A DNA stretch of 7,456 nucleotides, from the NCBI GenBank assembly GCA_025360235.1, contig JANYCO010000691.1, forward strand, positions 1 to 7,456, written 5' to 3'. Both the position numbers and the translations under genes were made by a program. Source of the stretch: Cytophagales bacterium (GTDB lineage Bacteria; Bacteroidota; Bacteroidia; Cytophagales; Cytophagaceae). The stretch's first letter is position 1, and every line of letters starts with the position of its first letter. Of this stretch, positions 1 through 6,034 are shown in pieces. The notes under the pieces are model-generated. The model saw nothing but the letters and a program-made list of their open reading frames with translations, did no database searches and was not told the origin of the DNA.

Positions 1-1
1 A

Positions 2-850
2 TTTGGTAAAGAATACGGAAGTACTTATCCAATCTGTATACGGATCAATCCACATATAGATGCAGGTGGCAATAAAAAAATAATGACCGGACATAAACGT
101 TCCAAGTTTGGCATATCAATAGACCAGATGGAACAAGTTTATGCGCTTACGGATCAATATCAAATCAATATATCCGGAGTACACGTGCACAGCGGCTCTG
201 ACTTTAAGAGCGCAGATGCCTTTATACAGGCGGCTGAAGTAGTTTTCCAGGTAGCGATGATGTTTACCGGATTGAAATTTCTGGACTTTGGTAGTGGGTT
301 TAAAGTTGCGTATAAAGAGGGAGATTATGTGACGGATGTGGTAGATCTGGGTAGAAAAATGAAAGAAGCGTTTGCTTTATTTTGTAAACGGTATGGAAAA
401 GAATTGGAATTATGGTTTGAACCAGGGAAATATCTGGTAAGTGAGTGCGGATTTCTTTTTGCGAGGGCAAATGTGGTAAAAGAGACTCCGGCTTGTACTT
501 TCGTCGGGGTAAATACGGGATTAAATCATTTGATTCGCCCAATGCTATACGATGCTTACCATAGTATCTTCAACGTCTCAAACCCAGCAGGGGTAAGGAA
601 ATCCTACGATGTGGTAGGGTACATTTGTGAGACGGATACCTTTGCGACGGATATGGAAATGGAAGAAGTAAGCGAAGGCGATATAGTGGGGATGAGAAAT
701 GCTGGAGCGTATGCTTTCAGTATGAGTTCTAATTATAATTCGCGTTTCAGACCTGCCGAAGTGATGATTTTGGATGGAAAAGTGTTGCTTATTCGTCAAC
801 GCGAAACCATCGAAGACCTCTTGAGAAATCAAATTGAGGTCAATATTTAA
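2..850 (+). CDS. lysA: Diaminopimelate decarboxylase, 3' part (5' end outside window)
   Basis: PLP-dependent enzyme that decarboxylates meso-diaminopimelate to L-lysine, the last step of lysine biosynthesis, in the cytoplasm. The reading frame is open from base 2, so the ATG at position 83 is internal; 282 residues are visible out of roughly 400 usual for the family. Visible fold-type III decarboxylase motifs, in order, are RINPHIDAG, KFGI, HVHSGSD (barrel motif normally HxHxGS), DFGSGF (the Gly-rich phosphate-binding stretch), EPGKYLVSECG (EPGR/K motif), CETDTFATD (the CE(S/T)xD active-site motif that carries the catalytic Cys from the partner subunit) and GAYAFSMSSNYNSRFRPAEV (the conserved GAY segment). 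The gene ends normally with TAA. Promoter and start are not in the window. Arginine or ornithine decarboxylases of the same fold are possible but fit the CETDTF and GAYAFSMSS motifs less well. Confidence 0.95.
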   Translation, partial: FGKEYGSTYPICIRINPHIDAGGNKKIMTGHKRSKFGISIDQMEQVYALTDQYQINISGVHVHSGSDFKSADAFIQAAEVVFQVAMMFTGLKFLDFGSGFKVAYKEGDYVTDVVDLGRKMKEAFALFCKRYGKELELWFEPGKYLVSECGFLFARANVVKETPACTFVGVNTGLNHLIRPMLYDAYHSIFNVSNPAGVRKSYDVVGYICETDTFATDMEMEEVSEGDIVGMRNAGAYAFSMSSNYNSRFRPAEVMILDGKVLLIRQRETIEDLLRNQIEVNI

Positions 851-882
851 AAAATATTTCAAAAATGTTGAAAAATATTTTT
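850..882 (+). repeat. AT-rich imperfect hairpin right after lysA stop
   Basis: Bases 850-862 can pair with 868-882, allowing a two-base bulge at 874-875. The core is TTTCAA/TTGAAA around a 5-base loop. It is almost all A-T and has no free T tract after it, so it is at most a weak 3'-end structure. It may be chance in AT-rich DNA. Confidence 0.3.
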
Positions 883-937
883 GGCCAAAAAATTGCGATT
901 TGAAGCAAAGTTTATCCGGCAGGTATTTTTTTAGCAA

Positions 938-996
938 AAAAAGAACGATGCTCTGTATAGTCTAATTTTAAAGGCGTACAGAGCATCGTTCTTTTT
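938..996 (+). terminator. Long perfect hairpin, probable terminator of lysA
   Basis: A 20-bp perfect inverted repeat pairs 938-957 with 977-996 around a 19-base loop. The arm contains AGAACGATGCTCTGTA. The 3' arm ends in five T on the + strand, and the opposite strand would end in seven T. This makes it a plausible, possibly bidirectional, intrinsic terminator 88 bases after lysA. The stem is longer and the loop larger than in typical terminators, so an inverted-repeat remnant is an alternative. Confidence 0.6.
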
Positions 997-1099
997 CAGG
1001 AGGTCGGAAAAATTGTCCGTGACGCGCTGAAAACATGGTGTAAACAAGCTGTCTCAGAGGGTTTGAAGACAAAAAAGTTGAGGATAAATCATTGAAATA

Positions 1100-1131
1100 T
1101 TTGGAACTTAAAAAAAAATACTATATTATTG
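1100..1131 (+). promoter_or_regulatory. Bacteroidota-type promoter of the histone-like gene
   Basis: TTTG at 1100-1103 serves as the -33 element. TATTATTG at 1124-1131 matches the -7 consensus TAnnTTTG with one mismatch. The spacer is 20 bp. Transcription would begin near 1138 and give an untranslated leader of about 50 bases. Confidence 0.55.
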
Positions 1132-1180
1132 AAGTGCTTTTAGTTTAATAATTAAACTTAGTTTTAACAATTTAAAAAAA

Positions 1181-1185
1181 GGAGG
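1181..1185 (+). promoter_or_regulatory. Strong Shine-Dalgarno site of the histone-like gene
   Basis: GGAGG, preceded by seven A, lies 5 bases before the ATG at 1191. No other full-length gene whose start lies in this window has a purine-rich SD, as is usual for Bacteroidota, so this site points to high or specially controlled translation and fixes the start codon. Confidence 0.75.
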
Positions 1186-1190
1186 ATCAC

Positions 1191-1523
1191 ATGGCAACAG
1201 CAAAAAAGCCGGCAAAAAAAGCAGCAGCAAAGAAAAAACCTGCAGCTAAGAAAAAAGTAGCAGCTAAAAAAGCAGCTCCAAAGAAAAAAGTAGTAGCTAA
1301 GAAAAAAGCTGCTCCTAAGAAAAAAGCAGTAGCTAAGAAAAAAGCTGCTCCTAAGAAAAAAGCAGCAGCTAAGAAAAAAGCTGCTCCTAAGAAAAAAGCA
1401 GCAGCTAAGAAACCTGCAGCTAAGAAAAAAGCAGCCCCTAAGAAGAAAGCTGCTCCTAAGAAGAAAGCAGCTGCTAAACCAGCTGAATCTACGACTACGT
1501 TCGTAAGTTCACTTCTTTCTTAA
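1191..1523 (+). CDS. Histone H1-like, lysine/alanine-rich repeat protein
   Basis: A 110-residue protein built almost entirely from K, A and P, with 45 lysines and a single acidic residue. It consists of repeats of the type AKKKAAPKKKA, like the C-terminal tail of eukaryotic histone H1 and the bacterial HctB/AlgP-type proteins. Such proteins are expected to be disordered and to bind and condense DNA or RNA non-specifically through charge; that role is inferred from composition, not from a catalytic motif. Only the last 15 or so residues (AESTTTFVSSLLS) leave the repeat and could be a short recognition tail. The gene stands alone, with its own promoter, a strong SD and a terminator about 40 bases after the stop, consistent with an abundant chromosomal protein. 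Its repeats are also nearly identical at the DNA level, so copy number may vary between strains. Low-complexity sequence makes homology assignment uncertain. Confidence 0.85.
   Translation: MATAKKPAKKAAAKKKPAAKKKVAAKKAAPKKKVVAKKKAAPKKKAVAKKKAAPKKKAAAKKKAAPKKKAAAKKPAAKKKAAPKKKAAPKKKAAAKPAESTTTFVSSLLS
1293..1400 (+). repeat. 36-bp in-frame tandem repeat, three copies
   Basis: Units begin at 1293, 1329 and 1365. They are identical except for the second base of the first codon (GTA, GTA, GCA). Each unit encodes 12 residues of the pattern (V/A)AKKKAAPKKKA. A degenerate continuation follows at 1401. The repeat keeps frame, so slippage would change protein length without inactivating it. Confidence 0.85.
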
Positions 1524-1562
1524 TTAGAAAGTTTAGCCGGATTGATTCCGGTCAGGAATACT

Positions 1563-1594
1563 ACACGAGATCATTTAGTCTCGTGTTTTTTTTT
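1563..1594 (+). terminator. Intrinsic terminator after the histone-like gene
   Basis: An 8-bp perfect stem (ACACGAGA at 1563-1570 with TCTCGTGT at 1579-1586) closes an 8-base loop and runs directly into nine T at 1586-1594. This is a textbook Rho-independent terminator, about 40 bases after the stop codon. Confidence 0.9.
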
Positions 1595-1644
1595 GTTCAA
1601 ATACTATATTAGCTTGTGAAAGAGTTGTTTTGGAATAAATTTAT

Positions 1645-2454
1645 ATGATTAAAGGATTTATACTAACATTAACTAGCGCTCTCTTGTTTTGTGGCTTAAA
1701 GGCGCAAGATAAGCCTGCAGATGCTCCAATACATAAAGAGTATACTAACCTAACTGCGCTATCAGGTGTGAAAGCAGAGTATTATTTCAAAGAAAAAAGC
1801 TGCGTCTTTTTTAGTTCGGACTATAATACCAATGAAAACTATAGGTATAGGGTTACTAATAGTACCAGAATATACAATAGGTTAGGACTGGAGATGAATG
1901 CTGGTGGAAGATGGTATCTTGGAGGGTCTGTTTCTCATCGATTGGCTTATGATGCTAAACATAGCATGGCAACGATAAAGGCAAATGCCACTCATAGAGG
2001 CAAGATCGGCTCTATACAATTTATAAAAGAGTTGTCAGTCGAGTATATTCATCATTTTAACAGTACTTTTTTTGATACAAATAAAGATGTGCAGGTTGGG
2101 ATAGGAGCTGCTTTGTACAAGGACTTTGAAGTTGCCGAAAGACCTTTAGGCTTTTTGTTGTCTTATAAAGTAATTCTGAACAGCAAACTACAATATGATA
2201 TATACAAAGACAGAAATATAGACTTTACGAAACTTCGATTTGATGTTTTTTATGGAATTACAAAAAATATATACTTTGGAATATTTGCTATGAGAGAGAC
2301 GGAATATTTTTATCCTCCTGGAACTTCAGATGCTTTTGGTAACAATATCTATTTCAGACAAAATAACGTATACCCTATTGTAGGTGCCAATCTAAACATA
2401 GTCCTGCATCCTGAAAATATGGAAAATTATACTCCAGGTTTACCTTTTCGTTAA
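1645..2454 (+). CDS. Secreted, probably outer-membrane protein of unknown function
   Basis: I do not recognise this 269-residue protein. It begins with a typical signal peptide: K3, a hydrophobic stretch at about residues 4-18, and a likely signal peptidase I cut after A20 (LKA|Q). The Cys at 16 has no lipobox context, so it is not a convincing lipoprotein. The mature part is rich in Tyr, Phe, Gly and Asn and shows repeated alternating-residue stretches (for example RWYLGGSVSHRLAY, LRFDVFYGITKNIYFGIFAM, YPIVGANLNIVL), as expected for strands of a small outer-membrane beta-barrel of about 8-12 strands. There is no catalytic motif. The start at 1645 has no SD. It lies 50 bases after the histone gene's terminator and 76 bases before the GGGPS gene, with no terminator seen in between, so read-through into that gene is possible. 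The barrel assignment is inferred from pattern only. Confidence 0.75.
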   Translation: MIKGFILTLTSALLFCGLKAQDKPADAPIHKEYTNLTALSGVKAEYYFKEKSCVFFSSDYNTNENYRYRVTNSTRIYNRLGLEMNAGGRWYLGGSVSHRLAYDAKHSMATIKANATHRGKIGSIQFIKELSVEYIHHFNSTFFDTNKDVQVGIGAALYKDFEVAERPLGFLLSYKVILNSKLQYDIYKDRNIDFTKLRFDVFYGITKNIYFGIFAMRETEYFYPPGTSDAFGNNIYFRQNNVYPIVGANLNIVLHPENMENYTPGLPFR

Positions 2455-2506
2455 AATTGCCATTAACTGAAACAACCAAAGCGCTCAAAAGGAACAAATA
2501 ATTGAG

Positions 2507-2514
2507 TATATTTG
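2507..2514 (+). promoter_or_regulatory. Perfect -7 element upstream of the GGGPS gene
   Basis: TATATTTG matches the Bacteroidota -7 consensus TAnnTTTG at every fixed base and ends 16 bases before the ATG at 2531. No TTTG or TTG occurs at the expected -33 distance, so this is half a promoter and less certain than the others in the window. Confidence 0.4.
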
Positions 2515-2530
2515 GAATTAAATTAACCCG

Positions 2531-3292
2531 ATGAAATCCATTTACACCTCTTTACTAGAGAAAAGAGCGAAGAAGCAAAAAGCCTTCGCCGTTCTGCTCG
2601 ATCCAGACAAGCTGGATGAAGCCTCTTGTAAAAGAATGGCGAAATTGGGAATGGAGAATAAAATCGATTATTTTTTTGTTGGAGGTAGTTTACTCACCGA
2701 CGACAGTCTTGCCAGAACAATCGCAATTATAAAAGCAGAATCTACGATACCTGTAATTATATTCCCTGGAAGCAACACTCAGATTTGTAAAGAAGCCGAT
2801 GCAATCTTACTGCTATCGTTGATTTCAGGTCGAAATGCAGATGCATTAATCGGCCAACATGTGATCGCTGCTCCTATCTTAAAACAAAGTGGACTGGAGA
2901 CTTTATCTACAGGCTATATGCTGGTGGATTGCGGCAAGCCAACCACAGTATCTTATATTAGCAATACTACCCCCATTCCATTTGACAAGCCCGCTATAGC
3001 AGCTTGCACTGCTATGGCAGGAGAAATGTTAGGCCTTAAACTCATGTACCTTGATGGAGGAAGCGGAGCGGCTAATCCTGTGAGCGCAGACATGATCCGA
3101 ATGGTCCGCAAATCGGTGGAAGCACCATTAATTGTGGGCGGAGGTATAAATACCAGAGAAAAAGCTTACAACAGCCTCATGGCCGGAGCCGACCTTATTG
3201 TGGTTGGTAATGGGATTGAAAAAACACCAGGTTTATTGGCAGAGGTTTCTTCAATAGTGCAGGAGGTGAATGAATTAAAAATTAAGAATTAA
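2531..3292 (+). CDS. Geranylgeranylglyceryl phosphate synthase family (GGGPS/PcrB) protein
   Basis: A TIM-barrel prenyltransferase of 253 residues, normal for the family. Enzymes of this family transfer a polyprenyl group from its diphosphate to sn-glycerol-1-phosphate, forming the ether bond typical of archaeal lipids. Bacteroidota carry a group II form, whose physiological product is poorly known. Visible motifs are LLDPDK at 22-27 (Asp contributing to Mg/diphosphate binding), FVGGS at 49-53, FPGSN at 78-82, YLDGGSGA at 173-180, VGGGI at 202-206 and VGNGIE at 225-230; the last three form the glycerol-phosphate-binding loops. The last residues (NELKIKN) are encoded by an AT-rich repeat that continues past the stop, so the C-terminus looks recently altered. 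Heptaprenylglyceryl phosphate synthase (PcrB) activity is the alternative, and the prenyl chain length cannot be read from the sequence by eye. The neighbours give no lipid-pathway context. Confidence 0.92.
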   Translation: MKSIYTSLLEKRAKKQKAFAVLLDPDKLDEASCKRMAKLGMENKIDYFFVGGSLLTDDSLARTIAIIKAESTIPVIIFPGSNTQICKEADAILLLSLISGRNADALIGQHVIAAPILKQSGLETLSTGYMLVDCGKPTTVSYISNTTPIPFDKPAIAACTAMAGEMLGLKLMYLDGGSGAANPVSADMIRMVRKSVEAPLIVGGGINTREKAYNSLMAGADLIVVGNGIEKTPGLLAEVSSIVQEVNELKIKN

Positions 3293-3297
3293 AAATT
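3272..3297. repeat. AT-rich direct repeat across the GGGPS stop codon
   Basis: Two copies of GAATTAAAAATT lie at 3272-3283 and 3286-3297, period 14. An inverted copy of AATTAAGAA (3280-3288) occurs at 3349-3357 beyond the terminator, next to the end of the araC-type gene. Such AATTAAAAATT-like tracts are common between genes in AT-rich Bacteroidota, but here the tract also encodes the C-terminus of the upstream protein. Confidence 0.65.
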
Positions 3298-3312
3298 GAT
3301 TTTTGAACACAA

Positions 3313-3345
3313 AAAAGGCCAGTCTATAATATAGGCTGGCCTTTT
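3313..3345. terminator. Bidirectional terminator between convergent genes
   Basis: A 15-bp stem with one G-U pair on the + strand joins AAAAGGCCAGTCTAT (3313-3327) to 3331-3345 around a 3-base loop. The 3' arm ends in four T on the + strand, and the other strand ends in at least six T. It sits between the + strand GGGPS gene and the - strand AraC-family gene and can serve both. Confidence 0.9.
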
Positions 3346-3362
3346 AATTTCTTAATTCTAAA

Positions 3363-4286
3363 TTAGAGGTTCATCAACGACTCTCTCCTTCTCATTTTCC
3401 CTGCAGGGATGCCGAACATCATCTTGAAACGACGGCAGAAATAAGCGGTGTCTTTGTAGCCCACTTCAGCGCCAATCTCGCGGATTGATTTTTTGGTGGT
3501 ACGAAGCAGGTTTACCGCCATCTCCATACGTTGGTATTCTATATAATCCTGAGGGTTGATACCAGTCAGCATTTTGAAATATTGTCCTACATAGTCTTCA
3601 GAAACGTTTGCTACGTTTGCCAATACTTTGTTGGAAAGATCGCCACCTAAATGTTTTTTGATGAAAGCAAAAATATCAATTAGTCGTGGATCTTTGAAAT
3701 AGGTACTGTTAGTGGCAAGTTGCTCCACAAACAATCTTTTCTCTAAGATGAAACGAACAATTTCTATAACAATTCTTTCCGTGTTTACTTTTATCAGACG
3801 TTCTTTACCTGGAAACTCAGTCATCTCTTCTTTTACTGTTTCAATCATCGTTTCCGATAATTTATCAGTACCTGAAATCACAAATGGAGGTATATCCAGA
3901 GAAGCAAAGAAGTTTACAGAATCAAAAACTTTTGCTTCAAACGTAACATAACTGAAACTGTCAGTTTCTAAACCAACATGGCTAAAGTTTTTGTTGTAGC
4001 TAAGAAATTTATCACGGTTATTTAATAAATCTTCGTTCGTAAGTTTTACCGGATTGTTTTTTCCATAGGTTACAGAAGTAAGCCTTCCGCCAGGAATAAA
4101 CAACAATTCTCCTTCATTGAGTTTGGTTTTATCCTCACCGAAAGAAATTTCGCCTCTGTGAAGCAGAATGATGGTGTTTCCTACATCATAAAAATTCTCA
4201 ACCGTGATTGGTTGAATAATTTTGATGTTCTTGGATTTGATGTAACGGACACCAAGCGATTCGATAATTTTATTATAATCTTCCAT
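3363..4286 (-). CDS. AraC-family transcriptional regulator
   Basis: A cytoplasmic DNA-binding regulator of 307 residues. The C-terminal roughly 100 residues form the double helix-turn-helix of the AraC/XylS family: the first HTH is at about 217-242 (LSNKVLANVANVSEDYVGQYF) and the second at about 267-292, with the family signature IGAEVGYKDTAYFCRRFKMMFG and the following P at 294. The N-terminal roughly 120 residues contain short beta stretches with GEISFGEDKTKLNEGELLFIPGG, which resembles a cupin-type sensor domain with the GELLFIPGG turn; its ligand cannot be told. The start has no SD but lies 63 bases after the expected transcription start of a good promoter. The neighbouring acyl-CoA dehydrogenase gene is on the same strand upstream but has its own terminator-like hairpin, so the pair is probably not an operon. 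Regulated targets are unknown. Confidence 0.93.
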   Translation of the reverse strand: MEDYNKIIESLGVRYIKSKNIKIIQPITVENFYDVGNTIILLHRGEISFGEDKTKLNEGELLFIPGGRLTSVTYGKNNPVKLTNEDLLNNRDKFLSYNKNFSHVGLETDSFSYVTFEAKVFDSVNFFASLDIPPFVISGTDKLSETMIETVKEEMTEFPGKERLIKVNTERIVIEIVRFILEKRLFVEQLATNSTYFKDPRLIDIFAFIKKHLGGDLSNKVLANVANVSEDYVGQYFKMLTGINPQDYIEYQRMEMAVNLLRTTKKSIREIGAEVGYKDTAYFCRRFKMMFGIPAGKMRRRESLMNL

Positions 4287-4355
4287 AATTTTGAAAGGGG
4301 AAATTCAATGTAAAATATAACTAAAGCCTAATTGTAATTATTCTAATAATTTGTA

Positions 4356-4387
4356 CGAAACTAATATATTAAATTCATAAATTCAAA
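4356..4387 (-). promoter_or_regulatory. Bacteroidota-type promoter of the AraC-family gene
   Basis: On the - strand, TTTG (4387-4384) is followed after exactly 20 bp by TAGTTTCG (4363-4356), which matches TAnnTTTG with one mismatch. Transcription would start near 4350, leaving a leader of about 60 bases. Confidence 0.55.
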
Positions 4388-4416
4388 CAATTCAGCGAAT
4401 AAAATTATATTTTTAT

Positions 4417-4442
4417 AATAAAAGAGGGTTGTGGATAACCCT
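4417..4442 (-). terminator. Possible weak terminator of the acyl-CoA dehydrogenase gene
   Basis: On the - strand AGGGTT pairs with AACCCT (4442-4437 with 4430-4425) around a 6-base loop, followed by CTTTTATT. The stem is only 6 bp but has three G-C pairs and lies 8 bases past the stop codon. The loop and right arm happen to contain TTATCCACA. Confidence 0.55.
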
Positions 4443-4450
4443 GCAAAATG

Positions 4451-5593
4451 TTATTTTTTTAACAATTCCCTCGAAATCACGATTTTTTGTATCTCGGAGG
4501 TGCCTTCATAGATCTGTGTGATTTTAGCATCCCGCATCAGTCTTTCCACATGAAATTCCTTCACATAGCCATAACCACCATGAATTTGAACGGCTTCTGT
4601 AGTCACCCACATGGCGGTTTTTGAAGAAAAAAGTTTGGCCATAGCGCTAGCAGTGCTGTATTCTTTGTGTTGGTCCTTTAGATAGGCAGCCTTCAAACAA
4701 AGCAGGCGGGAAGCGTCTATTTGGGTAGCCATATCCGCCAGTTTAAACTGGATATCCTGATGTTCAGAAAGTGCTTTCCCAAAAGCTTTGCGCTCGGTGG
4801 AATATTGAAGGGCTAATTCATACGCACCTGATGCAATACCTAAGGCCTGAGAAGCAATCCCAATACGGCCTCCGTTCAGGGTTTGCATGGCAAAAGAAAA
4901 CCCAAAGCCATCCTCTCCAATTCTATTTACTTTAGGAACTTTTACGTCTGTAAACATCAAACTATGGGTGTCTGAAGCACGAATGCCCATTTTATTTTCT
5001 TTTTTTCCCACTACAAAACCTTCCATTCCTTTTTCTACGATAAGCGCATTAATTCCTTTGTGGCCTTTCTCCGCGTGCGTTTGAGCGATTACTAAATAAA
5101 CTGAAGCAGAATTTCCATTGGTAATCCAGTTTTTAGTTCCGTTTACCAAATAGTGATCCCCCATGTCTATGGCGGTAGTGCGTTGTGAAGTGGCATCAGA
5201 GCCTGCTTCTGGTTCGGAAAGACAGAAGGCGCCAATGATTTCGCCTTTCGCTAATCTTGGCAAATACTTTTGTTTTTGTTCTTCGTTTCCAAAGGTTTCT
5301 AGTCCCCAACAAACAAGAGAATTGTTGACCGACATACAAACAGAAACCGAAGCATCGATTTTGGAAATTTCTTCCATGGCCAATACATAAGAAACCGCAT
5401 CCATACCACTTCCGCCGTATTTTGGATCCACCATCATGCCTAAGAAACCAAGCGCTCCTAATTTCTTTATTTGCTCTTTAGGGAAAGTCTGATGTTCGTC
5501 GCGTTCAATTACACCAGGGAGTAGTTCTGCGCGCGCAAATTCACGTGCTGCGGCCTGTACGGCAAGTTGTTCTTCGGTTAATTGGAAATCCAT
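4451..5593 (-). CDS. Acyl-CoA dehydrogenase (short/medium-chain type)
   Basis: A cytoplasmic FAD enzyme that oxidises acyl-CoA to trans-2-enoyl-CoA in fatty-acid or amino-acid breakdown, passing electrons to ETF. Its 380 residues are the usual family length. The N-terminal helical domain is at about 1-115, the middle beta domain at about 120-225 with the signature CLSEPEAGSD at 124-133 and WITNG at 156-160 (flavin contacts), and the C-terminal helical domain with ERKAFGK at 267-273, QIHGGYGYV at 336-344 and RDAKITQIYEGTSEIQ at 354-369. Glu363 in YEGTSE is in the position of the catalytic base of short-chain and butyryl-CoA dehydrogenases. Substrate length cannot be fixed from sequence alone; butyryl-CoA dehydrogenase-like is the closest description. 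There is no SD. The gene starts 27 bases after the PIN-toxin stop codon on the same strand, and no clear promoter is seen in that gap, so its promoter is either inside the toxin gene or shared. Confidence 0.95.
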   Translation of the reverse strand: MDFQLTEEQLAVQAAAREFARAELLPGVIERDEHQTFPKEQIKKLGALGFLGMMVDPKYGGSGMDAVSYVLAMEEISKIDASVSVCMSVNNSLVCWGLETFGNEEQKQKYLPRLAKGEIIGAFCLSEPEAGSDATSQRTTAIDMGDHYLVNGTKNWITNGNSASVYLVIAQTHAEKGHKGINALIVEKGMEGFVVGKKENKMGIRASDTHSLMFTDVKVPKVNRIGEDGFGFSFAMQTLNGGRIGIASQALGIASGAYELALQYSTERKAFGKALSEHQDIQFKLADMATQIDASRLLCLKAAYLKDQHKEYSTASAMAKLFSSKTAMWVTTEAVQIHGGYGYVKEFHVERLMRDAKITQIYEGTSEIQKIVISRELLKK

Positions 5594-5620
5594 TTTTTTG
5601 GAAAAAGTTAAATGAGTTGG

Positions 5621-6034
5621 TTATATATTTTTAATAAGTTCGTCTGGAGTTAGAACAATAACACCAGCATCTTTATAATCTTTCAAATCTCGAGTGACTA
5701 TATAATCTAGCTTGCTTATTGAATTGGCGGCTACTATTTGTATTGCATCTTCAAAGTCTTTATGCTTAGAAGTTAGTCCTTTTTTGATAATATCTGTATC
5801 AATGGCAATTAATGTAATATACTCTAATAGAGAAAACATCGCTTCTCTTAGGCTTCTTTCATTAATGTGTTTTTTCAGTAAATAATGAGTAACCGTGAAA
5901 CTGTGAGAAGAGGTATATAGCTTTACCTTTTTGGATTCTGCCTTGCTGAATAATTCTATCGCATATTTACTAAAGGGTTTTCTATCTGCTAATAAATCCA
6001 CCAAAATATTAGTATCTACAAACACGCTTTTCAT
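5621..6034 (-). CDS. PIN-domain toxin (putative ribonuclease) of a type II toxin-antitoxin pair
   Basis: A 137-residue single PIN domain. PIN toxins are metal-dependent RNases of the VapC type that cut tRNA or other RNA when not held by their antitoxin. Acidic residues are in the expected order: D7 in VFVDTNILVD, E95/D96 in KDFEDAIQ, and D116 in IVTRDLKDY. The second canonical acidic position, usually Glu in a motif before residue 50, is not obvious: the segment is YTSSHSFTVTHYLLKK, which resembles the PIN_3 subfamily. The start codon overlaps the antitoxin stop (ATGA), so the two are translationally coupled. No SD is needed or seen. Activity is inferred from the family; the target RNA is unknown. 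Confidence 0.88.
   Translation of the reverse strand: MKSVFVDTNILVDLLADRKPFSKYAIELFSKAESKKVKLYTSSHSFTVTHYLLKKHINERSLREAMFSLLEYITLIAIDTDIIKKGLTSKHKDFEDAIQIVAANSISKLDYIVTRDLKDYKDAGVIVLTPDELIKNI

Larger units (their letters stand above)
851..1190. other. Intergenic region between lysA and the histone-like gene
   Basis: This 340-base stretch has no credible coding region on either strand. It contains the two hairpins listed separately and the promoter of the downstream gene. The middle part, roughly 997-1090, shows no further recognisable signal. Confidence 0.7.

Noticed and set aside
300..937. Two - strand open frames opposite lysA (300-542 and 578-937)
   Set aside because: They lie opposite strongly conserved lysA motifs or in the AT-rich flank, have no domain pattern, and look like shadows.
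1200..1480. Periodic repeats considered as a CRISPR array
   Set aside because: Units are contiguous, in frame and encode a lysine-alanine protein; there are no unique spacers and no cas genes.
1645..1710. Lipoprotein signal in the 269-residue secreted protein (Cys16)
   Set aside because: The residues before the Cys (ALLF) do not fit the lipobox, and a signal peptidase I site (LKA|Q) follows shortly after.
4430..4438. Perfect DnaA-box consensus TTATCCACA on the - strand
   Set aside because: It is a single copy lying in the loop and arm of a terminator-like hairpin. There is no cluster of boxes, no dnaA/dnaN neighbour and no other origin feature, so it is most likely chance.
3712..5390. + strand open frames at 3712-3951, 4887-5084 and 5163-5390
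   Set aside because: All lie opposite the AraC-family and acyl-CoA dehydrogenase genes, whose motifs are intact; their products show no domain.
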